Below the pieces are notes generated by a model that worked only from the letters and a program-made list of their open reading frames with translations, had not been told where the DNA came from and searched no databases. From Streptosporangiaceae bacterium (lineage in GTDB: Bacteria > Actinomycetota > Actinomycetes > Streptosporangiales > Streptosporangiaceae): DNA of 64,000 nt. Numbering within the stretch: position 1 is the stretch's first letter; each line of letters opens with the position of its first letter. Below, one piece after another: positions 41,165-51,700 of the stretch. Made by a program: the position numbers and the translations under genes. The stretch is taken from positions 1-64,000 of the forward strand of contig JAFAZE010000091.1 of the NCBI GenBank assembly GCA_019239975.1, written 5' to 3'.

Positions 41165-42709
41165 ATGGTTACGGAGATTCACGAAAGGGAGCAGAAGTAC
41201 GAGGCCGGCCCCACCATGAGGATGCCGTCGCTGGACGGCCTGCCGCAGGTGGCGTCCGTGTCCGGGCCCGAGGCGGAAACCCTGGTCGCGGAGTATTACG
41301 ACACCGACGACCTGCGGCTGCTCCGGGCAGGGATCACGCTGCGGCGCCGCGAGGGCGGCGACGACGAGGGCTGGCACCTGAAGCTCCCCGAGGGAGCGGG
41401 ACGCGACGGCGCGGCGTCCCGCCGCGAACTGCGGGTGCCGCCCGGGCAGCCCGGCGACCCGGTGCCGGACGAGCTGGCGCGCCTTGTCCGGGTGCACACC
41501 CGAAGCGCGCGGCTGCGGCCGGTGGCTCGCATCGAGACGCGCCGGCGGCGCACGACGCTGCGCGACGCGACCGGGGCATCGCTGGCCGAGGTGCTCGCGG
41601 ACGAGGTCGCGGCGCAGACCCTCGGCGCGTCCACCACACTGTCACGGTGGAACGAGATCGAGGTGGAGCTGACGGGCGGCAGCCCGAAGCTGCTGCGAGC
41701 GGCCGACAAACAGCTTCGTCACGGCGGGCTGCGGCCCGCCGGGCGCTCGGCCAAACTGGAGCGGGCGCTCGCGACCGAGCTGCCGCCATCCCGGGACGGG
41801 CGCCCCGTCGCCCCGCTCACCAGGCGCTCACCGGCGGCCGAGGTCGTGCTGGCCTACCTGCGCGAGCACGCCGCCAGGCTGAAGTCCCTCGATCCGGCGG
41901 TCCGCCGGGACGAGCCGGACTCCATCCATCAGATGCGCGTGACGACCCGGCGGCTGCGCAGCACGCTCCAGTCGTTCCCGATGATCCTGCCGGCCTCCGC
42001 CACGGGGCATCTGCGCGACGAGCTGAAGTGGCTCGGGCAGGTGCTCGGCGACGCGCGCGACAACGAGGTGCTCGGCGAGCACCTGCGGGACGAGCTGGCA
42101 GGCACCCGGGCGGAGCTGGTGATGGGCCCGGCGCAGGCCAGGCTCAGGGCTCATTTCGCCCCGCTGGAGGCAGCCGCGCGGGCCGCGGTGCTCGAGGCTC
42201 TCGACTCGCAGCGCTACTTCGCGATGCTCGACGAGCTGGACCGGCTCGCCGATGAGCCGCCGCTGACCGCGGAGGGCGCGGATCCCGCCGCCGCCGTGCT
42301 GCCGGGGGCCGTCGGGCGGGACCACCGGCGGACCAGGCGCCGCATGCGCCGCGCGATGCGAAGGCCGGCCGGGACCGGCCGCGACACCTCGCTGCACGAG
42401 GCGAGGAAGGCGGCGAAGCGCACCCGCTACGCGGCCGAGGCCCTGGCGCCGGCGTTCGGCAAGAAGGCAGGCCGCGTCGCCAAGCGGATGAAGAAGGTCC
42501 AGTCGGTCCTCGGCAACCATCACGATGCCGTCACCGCCCGGGCGGCGGTCCGCGAGATCGGCGTGCAGGCACACCTGGCCGGGGAGACCGCGTTCAGCTT
42601 CGGGCTGCTGCACGAGCGGGAGGAGCACAAGGCGCTGGCGTGCCAGCACCAGGCCGAGAAGGCGTGGAAGCGCGCCGAGCGCCCGAAGGCGCGCAAGCTC
42701 TTCGCCTAA
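41165..42709 (+). CDS. CYTH and CHAD domain protein
   Basis: A 514-residue fusion. The CYTH domain (about 1-205) has the triphosphate-tunnel pattern E-x-E-x-K as EREQKYE near the start, YYDTDDLRLLRAGITLRRR, and WHLKLPEG. The CHAD helical domain (about 225-505) has VRRDEPDSIHQMRVTTRRLR and LHEARKAAKRTRYAAEAL, the paired histidine/arginine helices that bind inorganic polyphosphate. The role is probably in polyphosphate or triphosphate metabolism. The stop shares bases with the stop of the convergent cysS gene (CTAA, 42706-42709). Confidence 0.92.
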   Translation: MVTEIHEREQKYEAGPTMRMPSLDGLPQVASVSGPEAETLVAEYYDTDDLRLLRAGITLRRREGGDDEGWHLKLPEGAGRDGAASRRELRVPPGQPGDPVPDELARLVRVHTRSARLRPVARIETRRRRTTLRDATGASLAEVLADEVAAQTLGASTTLSRWNEIEVELTGGSPKLLRAADKQLRHGGLRPAGRSAKLERALATELPPSRDGRPVAPLTRRSPAAEVVLAYLREHAARLKSLDPAVRRDEPDSIHQMRVTTRRLRSTLQSFPMILPASATGHLRDELKWLGQVLGDARDNEVLGEHLRDELAGTRAELVMGPAQARLRAHFAPLEAAARAAVLEALDSQRYFAMLDELDRLADEPPLTAEGADPAAAVLPGAVGRDHRRTRRRMRRAMRRPAGTGRDTSLHEARKAAKRTRYAAEALAPAFGKKAGRVAKRMKKVQSVLGNHHDAVTARAAVREIGVQAHLAGETAFSFGLLHEREEHKALACQHQAEKAWKRAERPKARKLFA

Positions 42710-44202
42710 CGCAGCTCCCACACGGGCCCGTCGGGCGTGTCCGTCACCTGGACACCGAGCTTTCCGAGCTCGTCGCGGATCTCGTCCGCGCGGGCCCAGT
42801 CGCGCTCCTTGCGGGCCTGGGCCCGCGCCGCGACGAGCCGCTCGATGGCCGCCAGTTCCCCGGCGGGCAGGTCGCTCGCCGCGCGGCGGCCGTCGACGGC
42901 ACGGGCGCCGAGCGTGCCCAGGCCCAGGCCGAGCAGCGCGTCGGCGGCGGCGACCACGGCGCGCTGCCCGTCCGGGGGGAGCGCCGGGTCCCGCAGCGTG
43001 TCCTGCAGGATCGCGAGGACCTTCGGCGTGGCGAGGTCCGCCGTGATCGCGGCGTCCAGCTCGGCGAGCAGCGCCGCGGCGGTGCCGCCCTCGCCGGCGG
43101 CGGCGCCAGCGGAGAGCAGGGCGGCGTCCAGCGTGTCCGCCGCCGGCAGCGGGCGCAGCGGCTCGATCCGCGCCGCGAGACGGCGCAGCGTGGCCTGCGC
43201 GGCGTCCATCGCCGCGTTCGTGAAGTCGACCTGGCTGCGGTAGTGGCCGCCGAGCAGGAACAGCCGGAAGGCCATCGGGTGGTACCCGGCCGCGGTCAGG
43301 TCGGCCAGCCGCGGCGCGCCGCCGGCCGACTTCGCCATCTTCTGGTCGCCGAGCTGGAGGAACTCGTTGTGCAGCCAGTACCGCACCCACGGCTTCCCGT
43401 CGCCCAGGCAGGCCTCGCTCTGCGCGATCTCGTTGACGTGGTGCAGCTCGCGGTGATCGATGCCGCCGGTGTGGATGCCGAAGTGCGGGCCGAGCAGCGC
43501 GATCGACATCACCGAGCACTCCAGGTGCCAGCCCGGCGCGCCCCAGCCCCACGGGGAGTCCCAGCGCATCACGCGGCGGCGGCCGGCCTCTTCGGCGCGC
43601 CACAGCGCGAAGTCGGTCTTGTGGCGGCGGCCTTCCACGTGCTCGACCCGGGCCGCCTCGCGCTGCCCCGCCACGTCGATCAGCGCGAGCTGGCCGTAGC
43701 GCGGTGACTTTGACGTGTCGAAGTACAGGCCGGAAGGGAGCCGGTAGGTGTGGCCGCGCTCCTCGAGCCGGGCCGCGAACTCGATCATCTGCCCCACGTA
43801 CGCGGTCGCCCGCGGGTACTCGTCGGCCGGGAGGATGTTCAGCGCGGCGATGTCGTCGAAGAACGCCTGGGTGTAGAACGCCGCGATGTCCTCCACCGAC
43901 CGCCGCTCGCGCGCCGCGGCCAGCTCCAGCTTGTCCTCACCGGTGTCGGAGTCGGCGACCGCGTGCCCCACGTCGGTGATGTTGATCACGTGCCGCACCG
44001 GGATGGACTTCCAGCGCAGCGCGCGGCGCAGCGTGTCCGCGAACACGTACGCCCGCATGTTGCCCAGGTGCGGGAAGGAGTACACGGTAGGGCCGCAGCT
44101 GTACATGCCGGTCACGCCGCCGGGCGAGTCCGGGAGGGGGACGAAGTCCTCCATCCGGCGGCCCAGCGAGTTGTACAGCCTTAGCTGCTGGCCGGTGGTC
44201 AC
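42706..44202 (-). CDS. cysS: Cysteinyl-tRNA synthetase, divergent type
   Basis: Class I aminoacyl-tRNA synthetase of 498 residues that charges tRNA-Cys. The first signature reads SFPHLGNMR instead of the usual HIGN form, and the second is KMAKSAG for KMSKS. Zinc ligands are expected at Cys of YSCGPTVY, Cys of WHLECSVMS, and His in HTGGIDHRELHH. The segment ITDVGHAVADSDTGEDKLE differs from the usual DVDDKII-type version, so it belongs to a less common branch. GTG at 44202 with GGGGGAAGGGACC upstream is the start. It is either the only CysRS or a second, acquired copy; this window cannot tell. Confidence 0.9.
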   Translation of the reverse strand: MTTGQQLRLYNSLGRRMEDFVPLPDSPGGVTGMYSCGPTVYSFPHLGNMRAYVFADTLRRALRWKSIPVRHVINITDVGHAVADSDTGEDKLELAAARERRSVEDIAAFYTQAFFDDIAALNILPADEYPRATAYVGQMIEFAARLEERGHTYRLPSGLYFDTSKSPRYGQLALIDVAGQREAARVEHVEGRRHKTDFALWRAEEAGRRRVMRWDSPWGWGAPGWHLECSVMSIALLGPHFGIHTGGIDHRELHHVNEIAQSEACLGDGKPWVRYWLHNEFLQLGDQKMAKSAGGAPRLADLTAAGYHPMAFRLFLLGGHYRSQVDFTNAAMDAAQATLRRLAARIEPLRPLPAADTLDAALLSAGAAAGEGGTAAALLAELDAAITADLATPKVLAILQDTLRDPALPPDGQRAVVAAADALLGLGLGTLGARAVDGRRAASDLPAGELAAIERLVAARAQARKERDWARADEIRDELGKLGVQVTDTPDGPVWELR

Positions 44203-44264
44203 GGTCCCTTCCCCCTATCGCAGGCGCACTGAAGGCACCGGCATCGCTACCGGCGCGCCGCCCA

Positions 44265-44374
44265 TGATACGGGGAGCCACTGATACGGGGAGCCACTGAT
44301 ACGGGAGCCACTGATACGGGGAGCCGCCGAGATGGGGAGCCACTGATACGGGGAGCCGCTGATAAGGGAGCGGC
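44265..44374. repeat. Seven tandem 15-16 bp repeats upstream of cysS
   Basis: Units of TGATACGGGGAGCCAC start at 44265, 44281, 44297 (one base short), 44312, 44328, 44344 and 44360. They lie 63 bp upstream of the cysS start codon and end 13 bp before the conserved half-hairpin after the acyl-CoA ligase. Confidence 0.92.
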
Positions 44375-44386
44375 GGCCTGGGGAGG

Positions 44387-44411
44387 AACCACCGCCCGTT
44401 CGGTAAAAAAT
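44387..44411 (-). repeat. Second copy of the ACCACCG/GTTCGGTAAAAAAT element (half-hairpin)
   Basis: AACCACCGCCCGTTC followed by GGTAAAAAAT matches 16557-16581 with one mismatch in the core. It directly follows the stop codon of the acyl-CoA ligase on the minus strand. The partner arm that makes a perfect hairpin in the 16.56-kb copy is missing here. A run of six T on the transcript strand follows the stop. Confidence 0.75.
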
Positions 44412-46159
44412 CAGGCGTAAAGCTGGTCGATTTCCGCGGCATAGTGCTCGGCGATCACCCGGCGCTTCCGCTTCATGGACGGGGTGAGCTCTCCCGTCTG
44501 AGCGGTCCACTCGTCCGGGAGCAGCCAGAAGCGCTTGACCTGCTCAACCCGGGCCAGGTGCCGGTTGGCCTCGGCGACGCCGCGCTCGACCTCGGCGAGC
44601 ACCTCGGGGTGCGCGGCGAGCCCGGCCAGCGAAGCGGCCTCGATGCCGCGGGCGCGCGCCCAGGCCGGCGCCGTGTCCGGGTCGAGGACCAGCAGCGCGG
44701 TGACGTAGTTGCGCCGGTCGCCGATCGCGCAGGCCTGGCCGATCAGCGGGTGCCGCTGGAGCTGGTACTCGATGGCGGCCGGCGAGATGTTCTTCCCCCC
44801 GGACGTGATGATCAGCTCCTTCTTCCGGTCCACGATGCTCAGGTAGCCGTCGGCGTCGAGCTTCCCGATGTCACCGGTGCGCAGCCAGCCGTCGGGGTCC
44901 AGCGCCTCCGCCGTCCGCTCCGGGTCGCGGTAGTAGCCGCGCATGACCAGCGGGCCGCGCACCAGCACCTCGCCGTCCTCGGCGAGCCGCAGCTCGACGC
45001 CGGGGAAGACGGTGCCGACCACGCCGTCACGGAAGCGGTCGGGGTGGGTCAGGGTCGCGGCGTTGGTCAGCTCGGTCATCCCCCAGCCCTCGGTCAGCGG
45101 CAGGCCGAGATCGCGGAAGAACGTGATGATCGCCGGGTCGAGCGGGGCGGCGCCGCTGGTCGCAAAGCGGCACCTGTCCAGGCCGGCGAGCGCGAGCACG
45201 TCCCGCCCGGGCGTCCCCGGCGGCAGCTGGCTGAGCGCCGCGTGCAGCTTCTCCCACACCCGCGGCACGCCCATCAGGTACGTCGGCCGGACCTGCGCGG
45301 CGACCGCGAACAACTGGGTGGCGTCCGGGCAGAACGCGACCGTGGCCCGGCCGCGGACCACGGGAAGCCAGTGGTCTACCGAACGGCCGGTGGCGTGCGC
45401 CATGGGAAGGTATGAGATCAGCCGGGTGCCGTCATCGTCGGCGATCCGCTCGGGCGGGATGATCCGGGACGCCGCGGCGGCGTAGTAGCGCACGTTGTGG
45501 TGCGTGATCATGACCCCCTTCGGCCGGCCGGTGGTGCCCGAGGTGTAGATCAGCGTGGCGAGGTCGCCGGGGCCGACCTTCTGCCAGGTTTCGCCGAAGG
45601 TGCCTTTGTCCTGGTGCTCGCCCTGGGCGAGGACGTCCTCCCAGCGCAGCACGCCGGGCATGTCCTCGGGCGGTTCACCCTCGATCAGGATCACGCGGCG
45701 CAGCCTGGGCAGCTGGCCGCGCACCGCGGCGAGCCGCGCCAGGACGTCGCGGTTCTCCACGAACGCGACCGTGGCCTCGCAGTGGCCGGCGATGTACGCC
45801 GCCTGCTCCGGCGCGAGCGTGTTGTACAGGAAGACGGGGACGCCGCGGGCGTGCATCACGGCCAGGTCGGCGATGTTCGGCTCCGGCCTGTTGCGCGACC
45901 AGATCACCGCGAACTCGCCGGGCTGGAACCCGGTCGCGGCGAGGCCGAGGGCCAGGTCACGGACGTGCTCGCGGACCTGTGCGTAGGTCAGCGACCGCCA
46001 GCCGCCGTCCTGCTGCCAGCGGTACGCCTCGGTGTCGCCCTGGGTGCGGACGGTCTCGTCGAACGCGGTCAGCAGGGTGCCGCCGGCGATCTCGGACTCG
46101 ATCGCGTCGCGCTCCGCGGCAACGTCGCCGGGAACCGGTGTTGTGTTCATGGCGATCAT
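44411..46159 (-). CDS. Long-chain fatty-acid-CoA ligase (AMP-binding, FadD type)
   Basis: Activates fatty acids as acyl-AMP then acyl-CoA. The 582-residue product has the AMP-binding motif LIYTSGTTGRPKGVMITHHN, the linker TEGWGMTE, GWLRTGDIGKLDADGYLSI, DRKKELIITSGGKNISP and the C-terminal lysine region LTPSMKRKRRVI. The N-terminus matches long-chain FadD15-like enzymes. Alternative start nine bases later. No beta-oxidation genes are near. The 44-bp gap after typA suggests possible co-transcription with it. Confidence 0.9.
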   Translation of the reverse strand: MIAMNTTPVPGDVAAERDAIESEIAGGTLLTAFDETVRTQGDTEAYRWQQDGGWRSLTYAQVREHVRDLALGLAATGFQPGEFAVIWSRNRPEPNIADLAVMHARGVPVFLYNTLAPEQAAYIAGHCEATVAFVENRDVLARLAAVRGQLPRLRRVILIEGEPPEDMPGVLRWEDVLAQGEHQDKGTFGETWQKVGPGDLATLIYTSGTTGRPKGVMITHHNVRYYAAAASRIIPPERIADDDGTRLISYLPMAHATGRSVDHWLPVVRGRATVAFCPDATQLFAVAAQVRPTYLMGVPRVWEKLHAALSQLPPGTPGRDVLALAGLDRCRFATSGAAPLDPAIITFFRDLGLPLTEGWGMTELTNAATLTHPDRFRDGVVGTVFPGVELRLAEDGEVLVRGPLVMRGYYRDPERTAEALDPDGWLRTGDIGKLDADGYLSIVDRKKELIITSGGKNISPAAIEYQLQRHPLIGQACAIGDRRNYVTALLVLDPDTAPAWARARGIEAASLAGLAAHPEVLAEVERGVAEANRHLARVEQVKRFWLLPDEWTAQTGELTPSMKRKRRVIAEHYAAEIDQLYA

Positions 46160-46203
46160 TGTCTGCCCGGATCCCAACGCTGACCAGTGGGCGCCGGGGC
46201 GGG

Positions 46204-48180
46204 TCAGGCCCTCTCGCCGCGGGCCGCACGCGCGCGGGAGCGCGCGCGCTCGCGGGCGTCGAGCACGGTTTTGCGGAGGCGGACCGCGGCCGGCGTCACC
46301 TCGGCGCACTCGTCGTCGGCGCAGAACTCCAGCGCCTGCTCCAGGCTCAGCAGCCGCGGCGGCACCAGCCGCTCGAGCTCCTCCCCCGTCGACTGCCGGA
46401 TGTTGGTGACCTTCCGCTCGCGGGTGATGTTCACGTCCATGTCGTCCGGGCGCGAGTTCTCCCCGACGATCATTCCCTCGTACACCTCGGTTCCGGGCTC
46501 GACGAACAGCGACCCGCGCTCCTGGAGGCCGAACATCGCGTACGCGGACGCCGCGCCCGGCCGGTCGGCGACCAGGGACCCGCTGGCGCGGCCGCGCAGC
46601 GCGCCGGCCCACGGCTCGTACCCCTCGAAGACATGGTGCGCGATCCCGGTGCCCCTGGTCTCGGTCAGGAACTGGGTGCGGAATCCGATCAGCCCGCGCG
46701 ACGGGACGCCGAACGTCAGCCGCACCCATCCGGTGCCGTGGTTCGTCATCGACTCCATCCGGCCGCGGCGCACCGAGACGAGCGACGTCACCGCGCCGAG
46801 GTACTCCTCGGGAACGTCGACCGACAGCCGCTCCACCGGCTCGAAGACCGCGCCGTCCACCGTCCGGGTGACCGCCGCCGGCCTTCCGACGGTCAGCTCG
46901 TACCCCTCGCGCCGCATCGTCTCCACCAGCACCGCGAGCGCAAGCTCGCCGCGGCCGCGCACCTCCCATGTGTCCGGCCGCTCGGTCGGCAGCACCTGCA
47001 GCGACACGTTGCCCACCAGCTCGCGGTCGAGCCGGTCGCGCACCAGCCGCGCCGTCACCTTCGTGCCGGCCGTGCGGCCGGCCAGCGGGGAGGTGTTCAC
47101 CCCGATCGTCATCGAGATCGCGGGCTCGTCGACGGTGATCAGCGGCAGCGGCCGCGGGTCGTCGACGTCCGCGAGGGTCTCGCCGATCATGATGCCGGGG
47201 ATGCCGGCGATCGCGACGATGTCCCCCGGGCCGGCGGAGTCGGCCTGAACACGGTCCAGCGCTTCCGTTCGGTAAAGCTCTGAGATCTTGACCTTTTCCA
47301 CCGACCCGTCGCGGCGGCACCACGCGACCTGCTGCCCGCGGGAGATCGTGCCGGCCCGCACCCGGCACAGCGCGATCCGTCCCAGGTAGGACGACGCGTC
47401 CAGGTTCGTGACCTGAGCCTGCAGCGGGGCGCCCGGATCGTACACCGGCGCCGGAACGGCGTCGCGGAGCACGGTGAACAGCGGCTCGAGATCCGGTGAA
47501 TCGGGCATCTCGCCGTCGCCGGGCCGGGCAAGGGACGCGCGCCCGGCCCGCGCGGCGGCGTAGACGATGGGAAACTCGATCTGCTCCTCGGTGGCGTCGA
47601 GGTCGATGAACAGCTCGTAACACGCGTCGACGACCTCGGCTATGCGCGCGTCGGCGCGGTCCACCTTGTTGATCACCAGGATGACCGGCAGCCGCGCCTC
47701 CAGCGTCTTGCGCAGCACGAACCGCGTCTGCGGCAGCGGTCCCTCGCTCGCGTCGACGAGCAGCAGCACGCCGTCGACCATGGACAGCCCGCGCTCGACC
47801 TCGCCGCCGAAGTCCGCGTGCCCGGGCGTGTCCACGATGTTGATCGTCAGCCCGCCGTGCCGCACCGCGGTGTTCTTCGCGAGGATCGTGATCCCCTTCT
47901 CGCGCTCGAGGTCGCCGGAGTCGAGCACCCGCTCGGCGATGTGCGCGTTCGCGCGGAAGGCGCCGGACTGCCACAGCATCGCGTCCACCAGCGTCGTCTT
48001 GCCGTGGTCCACGTGCGCGACGATCGCGACGTTTCGCAGGTCGTCGCGGGTCGCGAGCGCGCCGCCGGGCCGCGTCGCGCCGCCGTCGTCTGCGGTTGCC
48101 TGGTGCTCGTGTGCGGTTGCCTGGTGCTGCTGTGCGGGCATGCGTAAGTCTCGGTCATTCCTGTCGGGGAGCCGCCACAT
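46204..48180 (-). CDS. typA: Translational GTPase TypA/BipA
   Basis: Ribosome-binding GTPase of 658 residues, involved in ribosome assembly and stress or low-temperature growth. The G1 motif is AHVDHGKT (residues 55-62), G2/G3 includes [15 protein letters not shown] and [17 protein letters not shown]4 is NKVDRADA, and the C-terminal BipA-specific domain follows ([20 protein letters not shown]). The first 40 residues include two HQATA repeats coded by tandem DNA repeats, and are absent in most homologues. ATG at 48180 has GGAG nine bases upstream; ATG at 48141 would remove 13 residues. Confidence 0.93.
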   Translation of the reverse strand: MWRLPDRNDRDLRMPAQQHQATAHEHQATADDGGATRPGGALATRDDLRNVAIVAHVDHGKTTLVDAMLWQSGAFRANAHIAERVLDSGDLEREKGITILAKNTAVRHGGLTINIVDTPGHADFGGEVERGLSMVDGVLLLVDASEGPLPQTRFVLRKTLEARLPVILVINKVDRADARIAEVVDACYELFIDLDATEEQIEFPIVYAAARAGRASLARPGDGEMPDSPDLEPLFTVLRDAVPAPVYDPGAPLQAQVTNLDASSYLGRIALCRVRAGTISRGQQVAWCRRDGSVEKVKISELYRTEALDRVQADSAGPGDIVAIAGIPGIMIGETLADVDDPRPLPLITVDEPAISMTIGVNTSPLAGRTAGTKVTARLVRDRLDRELVGNVSLQVLPTERPDTWEVRGRGELALAVLVETMRREGYELTVGRPAAVTRTVDGAVFEPVERLSVDVPEEYLGAVTSLVSVRRGRMESMTNHGTGWVRLTFGVPSRGLIGFRTQFLTETRGTGIAHHVFEGYEPWAGALRGRASGSLVADRPGAASAYAMFGLQERGSLFVEPGTEVYEGMIVGENSRPDDMDVNITRERKVTNIRQSTGEELERLVPPRLLSLEQALEFCADDECAEVTPAAVRLRKTVLDARERARSRARAARGERA

Positions 48181-48254
48181 GATCCGTGGCTCCTTCCAGT
48201 TTATTTGAACGCGGCGTCCATGTTCCCCCTCACGGGGCGGTGCCCAAGACCGCC

Positions 48255-48314
48255 TAAGGCGGCCGCGGCGCCGGGCATCCGGCCTAAGGCGGTCCCGGCG
48301 CCGAAGATAAGGCG
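48255..48314. promoter_or_regulatory. Three TAAGGCG repeats in the divergent typA promoter region
   Basis: TAAGGCGG at 48255-48262 and 48285-48292, and TAAGGCG at 48308-48314. The first lies in the dyad CCGCC-TAA-GGCGG and the second shares the longer context GCCTAAGGCGG. They sit between typA and the small gene at 48400. A regulator binding site is possible; nothing identifies the protein. Confidence 0.5.
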
Positions 48315-48399
48315 TTTGTCCGATGTGGCGGCCGGGGCCTTAGCGCGAACCTCGAAGGTGTGGGGAACCAGCCAGGGTCCCCGGCACCAAGGAGGAACC

Positions 48400-48642
48400 A
48401 TGCATCCGGATCTTATCCGTGAGCTGATCGACCAGCGCGGCAACGAGCTTCGGTCTCAGGCCCGGCAGGCGCTACTGGTCAGCGCGCTGCGCAAGGCCCG
48501 CCGCAGCCGGCGCCGCGGCGGCTCGGCTGAGCAGTTCGCCGCGCCGCGCATCCCCGACTACGTGGACGGCACGTTCCGTACGGACGGCCAGCCCGCGCAG
48601 GAGCACAGCACCGCCGGGTCCGCGTCCCGGCACGCCGCGTGA
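48400..48642 (+). CDS. Small basic helical protein
   Basis: An 80-residue protein with a well-formed ribosome site (AAGGAGGAACC before ATG). Residues 1-40 form an amphipathic basic helix (HPDLIRELIDQRGNELRSQA, then RKARRSRRRGG); the rest is polar. Similar short basic proteins occur in many Actinobacteria without assigned function; nucleic-acid or membrane-surface binding is possible. It lies upstream of, and co-oriented with, the LuxR ATPase gene. Confidence 0.75.
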   Translation: MHPDLIRELIDQRGNELRSQARQALLVSALRKARRSRRRGGSAEQFAAPRIPDYVDGTFRTDGQPAQEHSTAGSASRHAA

Positions 48643-48765
48643 CCGGCGATGGCCAGCCAGGCGGAGGCCGCCGGGACGCGGGGGCCTGACGGGGCGGAAG
48701 GCAGCCCCGGACGGTCGTGGCACGGCGCAGACGATGAGCCGTCCGCGGCGAGCTGCTCTCCTGGA

Positions 48766-51700
48766 ATGTCAGACGCCTATGGCACGCTGAACACAGAGAT
48801 GGGCAGGCGGATGGTCAGCCCCGTCCTGGTGGGACGGGCGGAGGAGATGGCCGCCCTGGCGGACGCGTTCGCGACGGTCCGCCAGGGCAGTCCGTCCACG
48901 GTGCTCATCGGCGGCGAGGCGGGGGTCGGGAAGTCGCGGCTGGTCGCCGAGTTCACCGCCAGCGCCAGGGCGGACGGCGCCCGCGTTCTCACCGGCGGGT
49001 GCCTGGAACTGGGCGCGGACGGCCTGCCCTTCGGGCCGTTCACCGCGATGCTGCGCGATCTGGTGCGCGCGGAGGGCGCCGCCGCGATCACCGGGCTGCT
49101 GCCGGGAGGCGGCCGGGCCACACGGGAGCTGGCCCGGCTGCTGCCCGAGCTCGCGCCGGAGGGCGGGGGGAACGGCGCCCACCCGGGCGAGGCCCGCGCC
49201 CGGCTGTTCGAGGAGCTTCTCACGCTCCTGGAGCGCCTGGCCGCCACCCAGCCGGTGATCCTTCTCATCGAGGACGCGCACTGGGCCGACCGGTCCAGCC
49301 GCGACCTTCTGTCGTTCCTCATCGGCTACCAGCGGGCGCTGCGCAACGTACTGATCGTGGTCACGTTCCGCTCCGACGAGCTGCACCGCACTCACCCGCT
49401 CCGGCCGCTGCTCGCCGAGCTGGCGAGAATCGAGTGGATCGAGCGGATGGAGCTGCGGCGGCTCACCCGCAAGGAGGCGGAGGAGCTCGCGACGGCGATC
49501 CTCGGCCGCGAGGCCGACAAGGAGCTCACCGATGCCCTGTACCGGCGGGCCGAGGGCAACCCGCTGTTCACCGAGGAACTACTCGTCTGCGAGGACCAGG
49601 AAAGCTGCGAAATCCCCGCCTCGCTGATGGACCTGCTGCTGCAGGGCGTCCGCAGGCTGCCGGACGAGACCCAGGAGGTACTGCGGATCGCCAGCGCCGG
49701 CAGCGGCGGCACCGGCCACGCCCTGCTCGCGGCGGTCACCGGGCTCTCGGACGAGGAGCTGACCAGGGCGCTGCGCCCGGCGGTGACCGCCAACGTGCTG
49801 ACCACGACCGAGGACGGGTACACCTTCCGGCACGCGCTGATCCGCGAGGCGGTGCACGAGGACCTGCTGCCCGGCGAGCACGGCCGCGCGCACAGCAGGT
49901 TCGCCGAGGCCATCGAGGCCGCCCCGTCGCTTGTGCCGGAGGGCAGGGCCGACATCGAAAAGGCGCACCAGTGGTACTCGGCGCACAACACCACCTGGGC
50001 GCTGATCAGCGCCTGGCAGGCGGCCGCGCAGGCCAGCCGCTCGGTCGCGCCCGCCGAGCGGCTGGTGCTGCTCACCCGGGTCCTCGAGCTCTGGGAGCAG
50101 GTGCCGGACGCCGGTGAGCGCATCGGCGCCGACCACGCGCGGGTGCTCGAGGAGGCGGTGGCGGCCGCCAGCGACGCGGGGGAAGACCAGCGGGGCCTCG
50201 CGTTCGCCAGCGCGGCGATCAGGGAAGTCGACGAGGCGAAGGAGCCGGTCAGGGTCGCGCTGCTGCTGGAACGGCGGCAGTGCTTCAAGATCAACCTGGG
50301 CCTGCCCGGCGTCGAGGAGGACCTCGACCGGGCGCTCCGCCTGGTACCCGAGGGTGTCTCCCGCGAGGCACGGACCACGGTGCTGCTCGCGTCCGCGAAG
50401 TGCGGGGACGCCCGGGGCGGCCCGCAGTTCCGCGCCTGGGCCGAGGAGGCGCTGCGGTTCGCCAGGGAGGCGGGCGACCTCGCCTCGGAGGCGCAGGCGC
50501 TGGAGATAATCGCGATGGTGGAGGCCGATCCCGGGTCGCTGGCGACGCCGGGCAGCGAGCCGCTGCGGCTGATCGCCGGGGCACGCGCGCTCGCCCAGCG
50601 GGCGGGCGCCTACCAGCCCATGCTGCGCGCGGCGATCAGCGAGTCGCACCTGCTCTGCGGCGCCGGCGAGTACGAGCGCGCCGCCGAAGTGGCCCGCCAG
50701 GGGATCGCGGACGCGGAGAAATACGGCCTCGCGCGCACATCCGGCGCGTTCCTCGCGATCAACGTCGCCGAGCCGCTGCTCGCCCTCGGCCGCTGGGATG
50801 AGGGAATTCAGGTCACCGAACGAGCGCTGGATCTCGCCCCGCCACCGCTCACCCGGACGTGGCTGTGGATCGTGCGCAGCGCCATCGCCCTGGGCCGGGG
50901 AGACATCCGCACCGCCGCCCGGCACGCGGCCGCCGCCCGCGCCGTGCTCAGCGGCGCCCGCTACGAGGCCCAGTACCACCTCCCGCTGGCCTGGCTGGAC
51001 GTCGAGCTCGCGATGGCTGAGGGGGGCGCCGCGGCCGCCGTCGCCGCGGCCGTCGGCGCGCTCGATCGCTTCGATCTGCCCACCGCGAGCCCGCGCTACG
51101 CCTGGCCGGTGGTGGCCGCCGCGGCCCGCGCCGCCGCGGCCGCGCATGTTCTCGTGGCACGGGGCGGCTCGGGCGGGGACGGCGGGGACGGCGGGGATCG
51201 CGCGAACGGCGAGGAAGGCACCCTGCGCGACGCGGCGACGGCCCTCGACGACCGGCTGCAGACCCTGGCGGAGAAGCTCGACGTGTTCGGCCCCGTGCAG
51301 CGGGCCTGGGAGCTGACCTACGCCGCCACCAGGCTCGGCTCCGCGGCGCAGGCCGCGCCGGGCGAGCGGCTCGCCGCGTGGGACGCCGCCGCCGCGGCGT
51401 GGGAATCCCTGCGGCAGCCCCACCAGGTGGCCGGCGCGCTGCTCGGGGCGGCCAGGGCGGCGCTTACCACGGGCACGGGCGCCGGAGCCGGGACGGCCGC
51501 CGGAGGCGGCGCGACCGCCGGAACCGGAGCGGCCGGCGGAGCCGGAGCGGCCGGCGGAGGCGGCGGCGCGGCGGAAGGCGACGCGGCCATCACCCCCGCT
51601 CAGCGGGAGGCGGCGGCGCAGCGGCTGCGCCGCGCGGCGCCCATCGCCTCCGAACTCGGCGCCCGGCCGCTGGCCGGCGCGGTCGCCGCACTCGCCAGGC

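Noticed and set aside
44265-44374. Regular repeats that could suggest a CRISPR array
   Set aside because: Units abut directly without spacers and are only 15-16 bp long.
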